A stretch of DNA of 64,000 nt, from contig NZ_LQOM01000016.1 of NCBI RefSeq assembly GCF_002101595.1, forward strand, positions 286,969-350,968, given 5' to 3'. Below, in pieces: positions 40,637 through 51,977 of this stretch. Numbering within the stretch: position 1 is the stretch's first letter; each line of letters starts with the position of its first letter. The DNA is from Mycobacterium celatum. Lineage in GTDB: Bacteria > Actinomycetota > Actinomycetes > Mycobacteriales > Mycobacteriaceae. The notes under the pieces were generated by a model. It was not told where the DNA came from. It was given only the letters and a program-made list of their open reading frames with translations, and searched no databases. A program made the translations under genes and the position numbers.

Positions 40637-43084
40637 ATGACACCACGTGGCCCAGATTCACCCGGGGCATTCCGGCCGGACACCGCCTCAGGTGGAAATA
40701 ACTCTGCCGCAACAGGTTTATCCGCTGCCAGGGCTCAGCTGCTCGCCAGCGCATCAGACCAAATGGATTCGGGTGCGCTGCGCCAAGCGTGGGGGGAGCT
40801 GCACGAATTCTGGCTGTCCGCCAAAGCAATCGAAATCGGTATCACGGCCGGGAGCGGTTTTGCGGTCATCGCGACCGGTTCACTGGGCCGTCGCGAGCTG
40901 CTGCCGCATTCTGACCTGGACCTGCTGCTGGTCCACGATGAGATGGCCGCAGACACCGTCGGTCAGGTCGCGGAGCAGTTGTGGTATCCGTTGTGGGACA
41001 GCAACATTCGTCTGGACCACAGCGTGCGTACGGTTGCCGAGGCATTGCGGGTTGCCGGCGCGGACATTGCCGCGGGCCTGGCCATGCTGGATGCACGCCA
41101 CATCGCCGGTGATGAGAAGTTGTCGGCGCGGCTTGTCGATGGCGTGCGGCGGCAGTGGCGGGCCGAAATCCGCTCTCGCTTCGGCGAACTCGTCGAAGCC
41201 ACCCAGTCGCGATGGCGCCGCAGCGGCGAGATCGCGCACCGTGCGGAACCCGACCTCAAGTGCGGTCGCGGCGGGCTGCGCGATGTCCAATTGCTGGAGG
41301 CACTGGCCGTCGCCCAGCTCGCCGACCGTGATAGCGGTTCGCTGACCGGGGCGTACCTCACCCTGCTCGACGTCCGCACGGAGCTGCACCGCGTTTCCGG
41401 GCGCGGTCATGACCTGTTGTTGGCCCAGTACGCCGACGAGATCAGCGCCGCGTTGCACGTCGGGGACAGGTACGACCTGGCCCGCACGCTCTCCGACATG
41501 GCCCGGACCATCAGCTACCGGGTCGACGCCGGCCTGCGCACCGCCGCCAACGCGCTACCGCGGCGCGGGATGTCGGCCATGCGGCCGCGGCTGCGACGGC
41601 CGCTGGACGAGGGCGTGGTCGAGTACGCCGGGGAAGTGGTTCTGGCCCGCGACGCGCGACCGGAACGCGATCCCGCCCTGGTGTTGCGGGTTGCCGCCGC
41701 GTCGGCCGTCACCGGCTTGCCGATCGCGGCGTCCACCCTGACCCGGCTGGCCGACACCGCGCCCGAGCTGCGCACGCCGTGGCCGCGTGAGGCGTGCGAC
41801 AACCTCTTGGTCCTGCTGGCGGCGGGACCAGCCATGGTGGCAACCATCGAGGCGCTCGACCGCACCGGGCTGTGGGGCCGGTTGTTCCCGGAATGGGAGG
41901 CCGTCCGCGACCTTCCGCCCCATGATGTCGTCCATATCTGGACCGTGGACCGGCACCTGGTCGAAACAGCCGTGCGCGCAAGGGTTTTCACGACCCGAGT
42001 AGCGCGCCCCGACCTGCTGGTACTTGCCGCACTGCTGCACGACATCGGCAAGGGCCGGGGCACCGATCACAGCGTCATCGGCGCCAAGCTGGCAACGCAG
42101 ATCGGCACCAGGCTGGGTATGTGGCCATCCGACGTCGAGATGCTCTCGAAGCTGGTGTTGCACCATCTGCTGCTGGCGAAGACGGCCACCCGCCACGACC
42201 TCAACGACCCGGACACCATTGCCACCGTCTCCGGGGCCCTCGGCGGTGATCCGGTGCTGTTGGACGTGTTGCATGCGCTGACCGAAGCCGACGCACTGGC
42301 CACCGGGCCCGCGGTGTGGAGTGACTGGAAGGCGTCGCTGGTCGGCGACCTGGTCCGGCGCTGCCGGCTGGTGATGGCCGGGATGCCGCTGCCGCACGCC
42401 GATCCGATTGATCCCGAATATCTTTCGCTGGCGGCGGACCGCGGGGTGCACGTGGAGTTGCGGCGCGGCAGCAGCCGGCGCAGCTACCACGTGGCGATGA
42501 TCGCCCCGGACCAGCGCGGCCTGTTGTCCAAAGCAGCGGGCGTGTTGGCGCTGAATTCGCTGCGGGTGCATTCCGCATCGGTGAACATCCACGAGGGCGC
42601 CGCAATCAACGAATTCGTGGTGTCGCCGCACTTCGGCTCTCCGGCCTCGGCCGACCTGCTGCGTCAGCAGTTCGCTCGAGCGCTTGCCGGCGATTTCGAT
42701 GTCCTCGGCATGCTCGGAAAGCGCGACAGCGAAGCGCATCGCAGCCCTGTCCGCGACGTGCCGACCGCAGTCCCCGTCCACGATTCGACCGCCCAGCCAC
42801 GCATTGTCTGGTTCAACGGCACGGCCGGCAGGCAGGTCATCGAAGTTCGCGCCACCGACAGCGCCGGCTTGCTCGCCCGGCTCACCGGCACGTTAGAGCG
42901 CGCCGGGGCCGATATCGTTTGGGCGAAAGTGACCACTCGGGGCTCGATGGTCGACGACGTGTTCTGCATCGTGCTGCCCAACGGGAACGCCGGGGACGTC
43001 CCGGAGCTGCGAGCCGCGATCGAGCGGGACCTGCTCGCCGAGTTGCGCTGCGCAGCCGACAGACCCGTCGACCGCGCGGGTTAG
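40637..43084 (+). CDS. glnD: PII adenylyl/uridylyltransferase GlnD
   Basis: 815 residues. Domains in order: nucleotidyltransferase (about residues 75-230; [21 protein letters not shown]), HD hydrolase (about 440-560; [17 protein letters not shown]), and two C-terminal ACT domains (about 610-690 and 730-805; [20 protein letters not shown] and [18 protein letters not shown]) that sense glutamine. It modifies and demodifies PII. The last gene of the nitrogen operon. ATG 40637 is used; the first 40 residues are low-complexity. Confidence 0.95.
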   Translation: MTPRGPDSPGAFRPDTASGGNNSAATGLSAARAQLLASASDQMDSGALRQAWGELHEFWLSAKAIEIGITAGSGFAVIATGSLGRRELLPHSDLDLLLVHDEMAADTVGQVAEQLWYPLWDSNIRLDHSVRTVAEALRVAGADIAAGLAMLDARHIAGDEKLSARLVDGVRRQWRAEIRSRFGELVEATQSRWRRSGEIAHRAEPDLKCGRGGLRDVQLLEALAVAQLADRDSGSLTGAYLTLLDVRTELHRVSGRGHDLLLAQYADEISAALHVGDRYDLARTLSDMARTISYRVDAGLRTAANALPRRGMSAMRPRLRRPLDEGVVEYAGEVVLARDARPERDPALVLRVAAASAVTGLPIAASTLTRLADTAPELRTPWPREACDNLLVLLAAGPAMVATIEALDRTGLWGRLFPEWEAVRDLPPHDVVHIWTVDRHLVETAVRARVFTTRVARPDLLVLAALLHDIGKGRGTDHSVIGAKLATQIGTRLGMWPSDVEMLSKLVLHHLLLAKTATRHDLNDPDTIATVSGALGGDPVLLDVLHALTEADALATGPAVWSDWKASLVGDLVRRCRLVMAGMPLPHADPIDPEYLSLAADRGVHVELRRGSSRRSYHVAMIAPDQRGLLSKAAGVLALNSLRVHSASVNIHEGAAINEFVVSPHFGSPASADLLRQQFARALAGDFDVLGMLGKRDSEAHRSPVRDVPTAVPVHDSTAQPRIVWFNGTAGRQVIEVRATDSAGLLARLTGTLERAGADIVWAKVTTRGSMVDDVFCIVLPNGNAGDVPELRAAIERDLLAELRCAADRPVDRAG

Positions 43085-43361
43085 GAAATGCGGGCGCCGA
43101 TTCCGAAAGAGCGCCGCGCATGTGAATTTGCCACTTTTGGCGACTGGGGTGGCCATATCAAATGTTTCGGAATTGTTAAGTTCTTCATGTTGTCGTCATG
43201 TTCGGAGGAAATGTGTTAAAGGTTCGGACTCGGCCGTTAAAAAGCCGTTGTGAACCTGTTCTTCGGCCGATGTGTCGGGAAAACTAATGAACGACGAATG
43301 GGCAGTCGCCGCAGTGGCCGGCCCATTTTCTGGTGGATTTGTCGAGAAAGGTTAGTTCGAT
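43085..43361. promoter_or_regulatory. AT-rich upstream region of the short PE gene
   Basis: A 277-base interval that is clearly richer in A/T than its surroundings. It carries GTTAAG (43175-43180), GTTAAAG (from 43215) and GTTAAAAA (43236-43243), the same box that recurs in the 45887-46373 interval. No convincing gene is seen. The PE start is preceded by a weak AAAGG. Confidence 0.4.
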
Positions 43362-43640
43362 ATGGCCATACAGCCGGAGCGGTTGGCGGCGGCGCTGACA
43401 AAACTGCAAGACAGGGGCGCGGCCCTGCAGGCTCTGGAGGCGGCCATCGCCGCCCCGCCGGCCGGGTTGCCCCCGGCGGCCACCGACGAGGTATCGGCGC
43501 TGATGGCGACGCAGTTCGCACTGCACGGCGAGGCCTATCGGGCGGTCAGCGCCCAAGCCCGGGCGATGCACGAGATGTTTGTGGGCATCCTGGCTGCAGG
43601 CGCTGCCACGCAGCCAGCGCCTGACGTCGCCGACAGCTAG
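43362..43640 (+). CDS. Short PE-family protein
   Basis: 92 residues, essentially only a PE domain: QPERLAAALTKLQDRGAAL, then LPPAATDEVSALMATQFALHG and YRAVSAQARAMHEMFVGIL. The N-terminus reads MAIQPER rather than the usual SFV-type opening with a PE dipeptide, so the PE signature is degenerate. There is no obvious YxxxD/E secretion motif after the second helix. Relatives pair with PPE proteins and leave the cell by ESX systems. It faces a PPE gene, not a same-strand partner, so its pairing is unclear. Confidence 0.75.
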   Translation: MAIQPERLAAALTKLQDRGAALQALEAAIAAPPAGLPPAATDEVSALMATQFALHGEAYRAVSAQARAMHEMFVGILAAGAATQPAPDVADS

Positions 43641-43650
43641 GCGGTCAGCT

Positions 43651-43695
43651 AAAAGGCTGCGGTTGCCGCTGGATTCGCGGTGACCGCAGCCTTTG
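43651..43695. terminator. Strong bidirectional hairpin between PE and PPE genes
   Basis: AAAGGCTGCGGT (43652-43663) and ACCGCAGCCTTT (43683-43694) are perfect 12-bp arms; two G-U pairs and CCGC/GCGG extend the RNA stem to about 18 pairs around a 7-base loop. A/T tracts flank both ends, so it should terminate both convergent genes. Confidence 0.8.
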
Positions 43696-43707
43696 CCGTG
43701 GTGCTCG

Positions 43708-44910
43708 TCAGACGAGCACCTGCTTGGGCATCACCGTGGGCTTGACGCCGTAACGCGGCGCCCCGAAGCCGTAGCCCGCGCGACCGGCCGAGGCGACCGA
43801 CGGCATGCCGGCCGGCAGAGCCGTCACCTCGCCCGCCTCTTCGGCGGCCGCCGTCCAGCCTGTGCCCGCCAGCGTGGCGCCGGTACCGGCGGGGGTTGCC
43901 GCAGACCAGCTGGCCGGCACCGACAGTCCGCTGCCGATCGAGGATGCCGAGCCCATTCCCGCCAGCACCGTCGGCGCACCGAAACCGCCGGTAGCAGGAC
44001 CCGCCGAACCTGCGAGCGTCATGCCCATGCCCACGCCGGCCCCGACGGGCGTGACCTCGCCGACCGTGACACCCGCCGGCGCGTTGGCCATGAAGTGGCC
44101 CAGGGTCGCTGCGGCAGAGATGGTCATCATCGCGCACCACGACGCTGTGACATCTGCGGAGTTGATGGAGTTCGACACCATCGGCACGCCGAGGAGGTCG
44201 TTGAGACCCTGCCAGATCGACGTTCCGGAACTCGCGTTCGACGTCACCGCACTCAGTGGGTTGGCGAGCGCCCCCTGCGCGTTGGTGAGGTTGCCGAGCA
44301 GCCCGCTCAGGCCCGTCGACGCCGCATTGCTGTTAACGGCGTCGGCGACCGCGGCAGCTTGCAGGCCCCCTCCGGCCGGGTTGGTGTTCTGGGCCGGCGG
44401 GGTCAGCGGAGACACCTGCGCGTTCACCGCCGACGTGGCCGCGTAGCCGTACAGCGCTGCGGCGTCCTGCGCCCAGAACTCCGCGTACATGGCCTCGTTC
44501 GCCATGATCGCCGGGGTGTTCTGCCCCAGGATGTTCGTCGCGACGAGCGCCGCCAGCTGCGCCCTGTTGGCGGCGATCACCGGCGGTGGAACGGTGGCCA
44601 TGAACGCCGTCTCATACGCTGCCGCAGACGCCATCGCCTTGGCGGCCGCTTCCTGCAGCTGCCCCGAGGTGGTGTTCAGCCAGGCGATGTACGGCTGGGC
44701 GGCGGCGGCCATCGATGCGGATGACGGTCCAAGCCACTCCGAGCCGACGAGCTGGGAGATCACCGCCTCGTAGGAAGCCGCGTTGGAGCTCAGTTCCGAG
44801 CTCAGGCTGCTGAACGCCGACGCGGCGGCCATCAGCGGGCCGGCCCCGGCCCCGGCGTACATGAGCGCAGAGTTGACCTCCGGCGGTCGCGCTGCGAAGT
44901 CAAAGAACAT
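43708..44910 (-). CDS. PPE-family protein, SVP subgroup
   Basis: 400 residues. The PPE domain (about 1-175) starts [21 protein letters not shown] and has the GSEWLGPSS WxG turn. The C-terminal region contains the SVP motif [13 protein letters not shown] and ends with [20 protein letters not shown]-type PPE proteins are ESX-5-type substrates on the cell surface. The upstream PE gene on the same strand is 67 bases away and is its likely partner. The last 40 residues are almost identical to those of that PE protein. Confidence 0.93.
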   Translation of the reverse strand: MFFDFAARPPEVNSALMYAGAGAGPLMAAASAFSSLSSELSSNAASYEAVISQLVGSEWLGPSSASMAAAAQPYIAWLNTTSGQLQEAAAKAMASAAAYETAFMATVPPPVIAANRAQLAALVATNILGQNTPAIMANEAMYAEFWAQDAAALYGYAATSAVNAQVSPLTPPAQNTNPAGGGLQAAAVADAVNSNAASTGLSGLLGNLTNAQGALANPLSAVTSNASSGTSIWQGLNDLLGVPMVSNSINSADVTASWCAMMTISAAATLGHFMANAPAGVTVGEVTPVGAGVGMGMTLAGSAGPATGGFGAPTVLAGMGSASSIGSGLSVPASWSAATPAGTGATLAGTGWTAAAEEAGEVTALPAGMPSVASAGRAGYGFGAPRYGVKPTVMPKQVLV

Positions 44911-44977
44911 CTCGTTGAATCCCGTCCCTCAGTTGACCTAGTTGGTAAACCCGGCCGCCGTTGGCCGTCGCAAATCC

Positions 44978-45886
44978 TTACGTAACCGTCGGTTTGGGCA
45001 TTGCCGGCATGACCTTGGGTTTGACGCCGTAGCGCGGTGCTCCGAAGCCGTAGCCGCCGCGACCGGCCGAGGCGACCGACGGCATGCCGGCCGGCATGGT
45101 GGTCACCGTTCCTGCGTGGGGCGCGGCCGTGGTCCAGTTCTGGGCCGCAAATGTGACGGGCGTGCTCGCTCCCGGGACTCCGGCTGCCCAGCTGGGTGGC
45201 ACGGACAGGCCGCCGACGGCTGAGGCCTGGCCGACCCCGGCCAGCACCGCCGGCGCCCCGCCGAGGCCGCCGACTCCGCCGGCGGCCGCCGGAGAGACGG
45301 CTCCGTCCAGGCCGGCCGCGACGCCCCCGATGTCGGCGGCGGCTTCCTCGGGTAGCGCGGTGAGAAGACCGCCGCCGCCCATGCCGATCAGGTCCGATGC
45401 CGCCGACGCCCAGTTCCCGACCTGGATGTTGCCGAGGTTGGCGATGTTGCTGTTGAACGGGTTCGACGACGAACCGAGCATGTTGGCGAGGTTTTCGAAT
45501 ATGTCGCCGAGCCCGGTCGACTGTGTCGGGGCCGCCGACGCGGCCGACGACGCTCCGAACAGCGATCCCATTCCCTGCAGCGGCGTCGAGGCGGCCGCGA
45601 CCTGATTGGCCGCCTCGGTCTCTCCGTACGAGCCGGCGCTGGTTCCCAGCAGGTTGACGAACTGCTGGTGAACGGCGTGCGCCTGGGCGCTGACCGACTG
45701 GTAGAGCTGGCCGTACGTCGAGAACACGCCCGCCTGCAGCATTGACACCTCGTCGGAGGCCGCGGGTGGGATGGCTGTGGTGGGAGGCGCCGCCGCCGCG
45801 CTCTCGGCGGAGAACGAGTTGCCGATGCCCTCGAGCTGGGCTGCGGCTGCGGCGATCGCTTCAGGCACCGTCTTCACGAACACCAT
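44978..45886 (-). CDS. PE-family protein with PPE-SVP-like C-terminus
   Basis: 302 residues. Residues about 1-95 are a typical PE domain (VPEAIAAAAAQLEGIGNSF, DEVSMLQAGVFSTYGQLYQ) followed by YGETE, a YxxxE secretion motif. After a low-complexity middle, the C-terminus carries GGLSVPPSWAAGVPG and [20 protein letters not shown], the module otherwise seen in SVP-type PPE proteins and in the PPE encoded next. Either gene conversion or a shared attachment/processing function could explain the match. It is the first gene of the PE-PPE pair. Confidence 0.9.
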   Translation of the reverse strand: MVFVKTVPEAIAAAAAQLEGIGNSFSAESAAAAPPTTAIPPAASDEVSMLQAGVFSTYGQLYQSVSAQAHAVHQQFVNLLGTSAGSYGETEAANQVAAASTPLQGMGSLFGASSAASAAPTQSTGLGDIFENLANMLGSSSNPFNSNIANLGNIQVGNWASAASDLIGMGGGGLLTALPEEAAADIGGVAAGLDGAVSPAAAGGVGGLGGAPAVLAGVGQASAVGGLSVPPSWAAGVPGASTPVTFAAQNWTTAAPHAGTVTTMPAGMPSVASAGRGGYGFGAPRYGVKPKVMPAMPKPTVT

Positions 45887-47600
<1,714 letters not shown>

Positions 47601-47681
47601 GCGTTTGCCATCCCGCGTCGCGGGTCTGGCGCGATTGTTGCGTCGTGCCGGCGCTCGTCATCGCCCGGCTAGCATGGCGGC

Positions 47682-49211
47682 GTGTTTGAATCGCTGTCCG
47701 ACCGGCTGACCGGTGCCCTTCAGGGGCTGCGTGGCAAGGGCCGGCTGACCGACGCCGACATCGACGCCACCACCCGCGAAATCCGGCTGGCACTGCTGGA
47801 AGCCGACGTCTCGCTGCCGGTGGTACGGGCCTTCGTCAACCGGATCAAGGAGCGCGCCAAGGGCGCGGAGGTTTCCGGGGCGCTCAACCCGGCGCAGCAG
47901 GTCGTCAAGATCGTCAACGAAGAACTGATCGGCATCCTGGGCGGCGAGACCCGGCTGCTGCGGTTCGCCAAGACCCCGCCGACCGTGGTGATGCTGGCCG
48001 GCTTGCAGGGCTCAGGTAAGACGACGCTGGCCGGCAAGCTGGCCTTGTGGTTACGCAATCAGGGCCATACGCCGCTGTTGGTGGCTTGCGATCTTCAGCG
48101 GCCGGCCGCGGTGAACCAGCTGCAGGTCGTCGGTGAGCGTGCCGGGGTTCCGGTGTTCGCGCCGCACCCGGGAGCGTCGCCGGAAAGCGGCCCCGGTGAC
48201 CCGGTCGCCGTCGCGGCTCAAGGTCTCGCCGAGGCGCAGGCCAAGCACTTCGACGTCGTCATCGTCGACACCGCCGGGCGGCTGGGCATCGACGAGGAGA
48301 TGATGGCGCAGGCCGCCGCCATCCGCGATGCCATCAACCCCGACGAGGTGCTGTTCGTCCTGGACGCGATGATCGGCCAGGACGCCGTCACCACCGCCGA
48401 GGCGTTCCGCGAGGGTGTCGGCTTCACCGGCGTGGTGCTGACCAAGCTGGACGGTGACGCGCGCGGCGGTGCCGCGCTGTCGGTCCGCGAAGTGACCGGT
48501 GTCCCAATACTTTTCGCCTCCACTGGGGAGAAGCTGGAAGACTTCGACGTCTTCCACCCGGACCGGATGTCCAGCCGCATACTGGGCATGGGCGACGTGC
48601 TGAGCCTGATCGAACAGGCCGAGCAGGTCTTCGACGCGCAACAAGCCGAGGCCGCGGCGGTCAAGATCGGGACCGGCGAGCTGACGCTGGAGGATTTCCT
48701 CGAGCAGATGCTGGCAATCCGCAAGATGGGACCGATCGGCAACCTGCTCGGCATGCTGCCCGGCGCCGGCCAGATGAAGGAGGCGCTGGCAGCCGTCGAC
48801 GACAAACAACTCGACCGGCTGCAGGCGATCATCCGCGGAATGACACCCGAGGAGCGCGCCGACCCGAAGATCATCAACGCCTCGCGCCGACTGCGGATCG
48901 CCAACGGCTCCGGGGTGACCGTCTCGGAGGTCAACCAGCTGGTCGACCGCTTCTTCGAGGCCCGCAAGATGATGTCGTCGATGGTCGGCGGCATGGGCAT
49001 ACCCGGGCTCGGCCGCAAGTCGGCGACTCGAAAAGCCAAGGGTGGTAAGGGCAAGAAGGGCAAGAAGCGCGGCCCGACACCAAAACGCAGCCCGCTCGGG
49101 CTGCCCGCCGGCTTCCCCGACCTGTCACAAATGCCGGCCGGCCTCGACGAGCTGCCTCCCGGCCTGGCCGATCTCGACTTGTCCAAGCTGAACTTCCCCG
49201 GCAAGAAATAG
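47682..49211 (+). CDS. ffh: Signal recognition particle protein Ffh (SRP54)
   Basis: 509 residues. The N domain starts FESLSDRLTGALQGLRGKG; the G domain has GLQGSGKTTLAGKLA, DLQRPAAVNQL, DTAGRLGIDEEMM and TKLDGDARGG; the Met-rich M domain (about 300-440) binds 4.5S RNA and signal peptides. A basic Lys/Gly tail follows (ATRKAKGGKGKKGKK) and is longer than in E. coli. The GTG start lies six bases after TAGCAT (47670-47675), which suggests a leaderless message. Partner of FtsY (37501). Confidence 0.97.
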   Translation: MFESLSDRLTGALQGLRGKGRLTDADIDATTREIRLALLEADVSLPVVRAFVNRIKERAKGAEVSGALNPAQQVVKIVNEELIGILGGETRLLRFAKTPPTVVMLAGLQGSGKTTLAGKLALWLRNQGHTPLLVACDLQRPAAVNQLQVVGERAGVPVFAPHPGASPESGPGDPVAVAAQGLAEAQAKHFDVVIVDTAGRLGIDEEMMAQAAAIRDAINPDEVLFVLDAMIGQDAVTTAEAFREGVGFTGVVLTKLDGDARGGAALSVREVTGVPILFASTGEKLEDFDVFHPDRMSSRILGMGDVLSLIEQAEQVFDAQQAEAAAVKIGTGELTLEDFLEQMLAIRKMGPIGNLLGMLPGAGQMKEALAAVDDKQLDRLQAIIRGMTPEERADPKIINASRRLRIANGSGVTVSEVNQLVDRFFEARKMMSSMVGGMGIPGLGRKSATRKAKGGKGKKGKKRGPTPKRSPLGLPAGFPDLSQMPAGLDELPPGLADLDLSKLNFPGKK

Positions 49212-49215
49212 CCGC

Positions 49216-50283
49216 ATGCGGCTCCACGTCCGCGGAAACCGACTGCCCGACGGCGAGTCCGTGCAGTGGTGGATCGTCGACGGCAAGCTCAGCGCCGAAC
49301 CGGTCGCGGGCGCCGAGACCGTCTTCGACACAGGCTGGATCCTGCCCGGGCTCGTCGACGCGCACTGTCATGTCGGCGTCGGCCCCGGCGGCGCCGTCGA
49401 GCTCGACGAGGCGATCCGTCAGGCCGAGGCCGAACGCGACGCCGGTGCCCTGCTGCTGCGCGACTGCGGTTCACCGATCGACACCCGCAGCCTCGACGAC
49501 CGCGACGATCTGCCCCGGATCATTCGCGCCGGACGGCATCTGGCCAAACCGAAGCGCTATATCCCAGGGTTGCCGATCGACCTCGACGACGAATCGCAGC
49601 TGCCCGCGGCGGTGGCCGAGCAGGCCCGCCGCGGCGACGGCTGGGTCAAGCTGGTCGGCGACTGGATCGACCGCGAGGTCGGTGATCTGGCGCCGTTGTG
49701 GTCCGACAAGGTGCTCAAGACCGCGATCGACACCGCGCACGCCCACGGCGCCCGCGTCACCGCGCATGTGTTCGGTGAGGACGCGCTGCCCGGGTTGATC
49801 AAAGCCGGCATCGACTGCATCGAGCATGGCTACGGGCTCACCGACGACACCATCGAGCTGATGGTCGAGCACGGCACCGCGCTGGTACCGACGCTGATCA
49901 ACCTCGAGAACTTCCCCGGCATCGCCGAGAAGGCCTCGCGCTACCCGGTCTACGCGAACCATATGCGCGACCTGTATGCCCGCGGCCGGCAGCGACTCGG
50001 TGTCGTGCGCGACGCCGGCGTGCCGATCTACGCCGGCACCGACGCCGGCGGCGGCATCACCCACGGGCGCATCGCCGACGAGGTCGACGCGCTCAAAGGC
50101 ATCGGGATGACCCCGACGGAGGCGCTCGGCGCAGCGTGCTGGGAGGCCCGGCGCTGGCTGGGCCGGCCAGGTCTGGACGATGGCGCCTCGGCAGATCTGT
50201 TGTGCTACACCGACGATCCGCGTCAGGGTGCGGCCGTGCTCAACCGGCCGGACCTGGTGATCCTGCGCGGCCGGGTGTTCTGA
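49216..50283 (+). CDS. Amidohydrolase (imidazolonepropionase-like)
   Basis: 355 residues, Rv2915c counterpart. Metal-dependent hydrolase of the amidohydrolase superfamily: HxH motif in GLVDAHCHVGVGPGG, later histidines in VTAHVFGEDALPG and CIEHGYGLTDDTIE, and the catalytic Asp in IYAGTDAGGG. The position corresponding to the bridging lysine is near WVKLVGDWID. It begins four bases after ffh and may be co-transcribed. The substrate is unknown; it may be a cyclic amide or a lactone. Confidence 0.88.
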   Translation: MRLHVRGNRLPDGESVQWWIVDGKLSAEPVAGAETVFDTGWILPGLVDAHCHVGVGPGGAVELDEAIRQAEAERDAGALLLRDCGSPIDTRSLDDRDDLPRIIRAGRHLAKPKRYIPGLPIDLDDESQLPAAVAEQARRGDGWVKLVGDWIDREVGDLAPLWSDKVLKTAIDTAHAHGARVTAHVFGEDALPGLIKAGIDCIEHGYGLTDDTIELMVEHGTALVPTLINLENFPGIAEKASRYPVYANHMRDLYARGRQRLGVVRDAGVPIYAGTDAGGGITHGRIADEVDALKGIGMTPTEALGAACWEARRWLGRPGLDDGASADLLCYTDDPRQGAAVLNRPDLVILRGRVF

Positions 50284-50320
50284 CCCGGCGCGGTCGGGGA
50301 TCGGCCGTTAGCATCGAGGG

Positions 50321-51922
50321 ATGTCGTTGGCCGCCGGCACGACGTTTGCTGGATACACCATTGTTCGGATGCTGGGCTTCGGCGGGATGGGCGAGGTGTA
50401 TCTGGCGCAGCACCCCGCTCTGACCCGCTACGACGCCCTCAAGGTTCTTCCCGCGGCGCTCACCGCCGACACCGAATTCCGTGAGCGGTTCACCCGCGAG
50501 ACGGAGGCGGCGACGACGCTGTACCACCCGCACATCGTCGACGTGCACGATCGCGGCGAGTTCGACGGCCGGCTGTGGGTTGCGATGGATTACGTCGACG
50601 GGATCAACGCTGCCCAGCTCGTCACCGAGCGGCATCCGGCCGGCATGCCGGCCGGTGACGTGCTCGCGATCGTCGCGGCCGTCGCGAGCGCGCTCGACTA
50701 CGCACACCGGCGCGGGCTCCTGCACCGCGCCGTCAAACCCAGCAACATCCTGCTCACCAACCCCCAAGCGGGGGAGCAGCGAATCCTGTTGACCGACTTC
50801 GGGATAACGCGACGACCCGGTCAGCCTGGCTACGCGGCACCGGAACAACTGACGAGCGCCGACATCGACGGCCGCGCCGATCAATACGGGCTGGCCGCCA
50901 CCACCTATCACCTGTTCACCGGTGCGCCGCCGGACCAGCAGCCCGGTGCCGCATCGCCGCGACTTCGCGCGCGGCGCCCCGAACTGGCGCCGCTCGACGA
51001 CGTGTTGGCCACCGCCCTGGCCAAGAACCCGGGAGACCGATTCGGCCGGTGCAGCGACTTCGCCGCGGCACTCATCGAGCGGGCCGGGGGCTGGACCGGT
51101 GAGCGCAGCCCCGATGCCGCCCTCGCCGTCGTCGACTACCCCGACGACTCGGAGCCCGAACCGGACGTTGTACCGGCGAAACGCAACCGGCCGTGGCTTT
51201 TGCTGGGGGCGGCGGCCGCCGCGGTTGTGTTGCTGGTGACGGGCCTGCTGGCCGGCTTCCTGATCGGCCGCAAGCACCACCCGACCGCCACTCAGGCCGT
51301 CCCGCCAAGCGTGGTCCGGGTGCCGGCCGCGGTCCCTACGACCACCGCCGCCCCCGTCATGCCCGCTCGGGACCAGATGCTCGACGGCACCTACCAAGTA
51401 GACATCAACCGCTCACAGCAGACGTTCAACGACAACCCGGACCCGCAACCGCCCGATGTGACCACATGGTGGGCATTCCGTTCCTGGTGCACCTCCACCG
51501 GATGTGTCGCCGCCGGAACACAACTCGACGACAACGACCACCGCACGGCGAGCAATCCCGCCGGCACACTCACGCTGGACTTCCGCCAGGGCGCGTGGCA
51601 ATCGCGGCCCGAAACGCTGCGGTTCCCCTGCATCGGGCCGAGGGGAGCGGCGGACAGCGAGACCACGACGCAGGTGTTGTCGTTGCAACCGCAGGCTCAT
51701 GGTCCCTTGCGCGGCGTGATGACGGTGACCGTCGAGACCAACGAATGTGGCCAGCAGGGCGGTCGGATCACAATCCCGGCGGTGGCCGGACGGGTCGGTG
51801 CTGTGCCGCCGGACATCACTATCCCGGGCCCGGGGCCGGCCACCGACAATCCGGCTCCATCCACGACGACCCCGGCCGCGCCATCCACCGAAAGCCCCGC
51901 GGCGCCGACGCCAGGCCGCTGA
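50321..51922 (+). CDS. pknI: PknI-type membrane Ser/Thr kinase with missing catalytic Asp (possible pseudokinase)
   Basis: 533 residues. Kinase domain about 8-250: Gly loop GFGGMGEVYLAQ, K41 in DALKVLP, Glu of helix C in FTRETEAATTLYHP, and D159 in TDFGITR. The catalytic loop reads LLHRAVKPSNILL, so residue 137 is Ala (codon GCC at 50729-50731) where M. tuberculosis PknI has HRD. The activation segment is very short. A membrane segment (about residues 289-312, WLLLGAAAAAVVLLVTGLLAGF) leads to an extracellular sensor domain with conserved cysteines and a Pro/Thr-rich tail. TAGCAT (50309-50314) lies six bases before ATG 50321. Confidence 0.92.
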   Translation: MSLAAGTTFAGYTIVRMLGFGGMGEVYLAQHPALTRYDALKVLPAALTADTEFRERFTRETEAATTLYHPHIVDVHDRGEFDGRLWVAMDYVDGINAAQLVTERHPAGMPAGDVLAIVAAVASALDYAHRRGLLHRAVKPSNILLTNPQAGEQRILLTDFGITRRPGQPGYAAPEQLTSADIDGRADQYGLAATTYHLFTGAPPDQQPGAASPRLRARRPELAPLDDVLATALAKNPGDRFGRCSDFAAALIERAGGWTGERSPDAALAVVDYPDDSEPEPDVVPAKRNRPWLLLGAAAAAVVLLVTGLLAGFLIGRKHHPTATQAVPPSVVRVPAAVPTTTAAPVMPARDQMLDGTYQVDINRSQQTFNDNPDPQPPDVTTWWAFRSWCTSTGCVAAGTQLDDNDHRTASNPAGTLTLDFRQGAWQSRPETLRFPCIGPRGAADSETTTQVLSLQPQAHGPLRGVMTVTVETNECGQQGGRITIPAVAGRVGAVPPDITIPGPGPATDNPAPSTTTPAAPSTESPAAPTPGR

Positions 51923-51940
51923 CCAGCCCGCACAAAAAGA

Positions 51941-51969
51941 TTGTAAGTACTCGCTATCTCTGCTAGCGT
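51941..51969 (+). promoter_or_regulatory. Putative promoter of the N-acyl-D-amino-acid deacylase-like gene
   Basis: TTGTAA (51941-51946) and TAGCGT (51964-51969) are 17 bases apart. The second hexamer ends eight bases before ATG 51978, consistent with a leaderless or almost leaderless start. Confidence 0.45.
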
Positions 51970-51977
51970 CGGCCGCT

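Noticed and set aside
43250..43624. Alternative open frame overlapping the short PE gene
   Set aside because: It is out of frame with a good PE domain and has no recognisable content.
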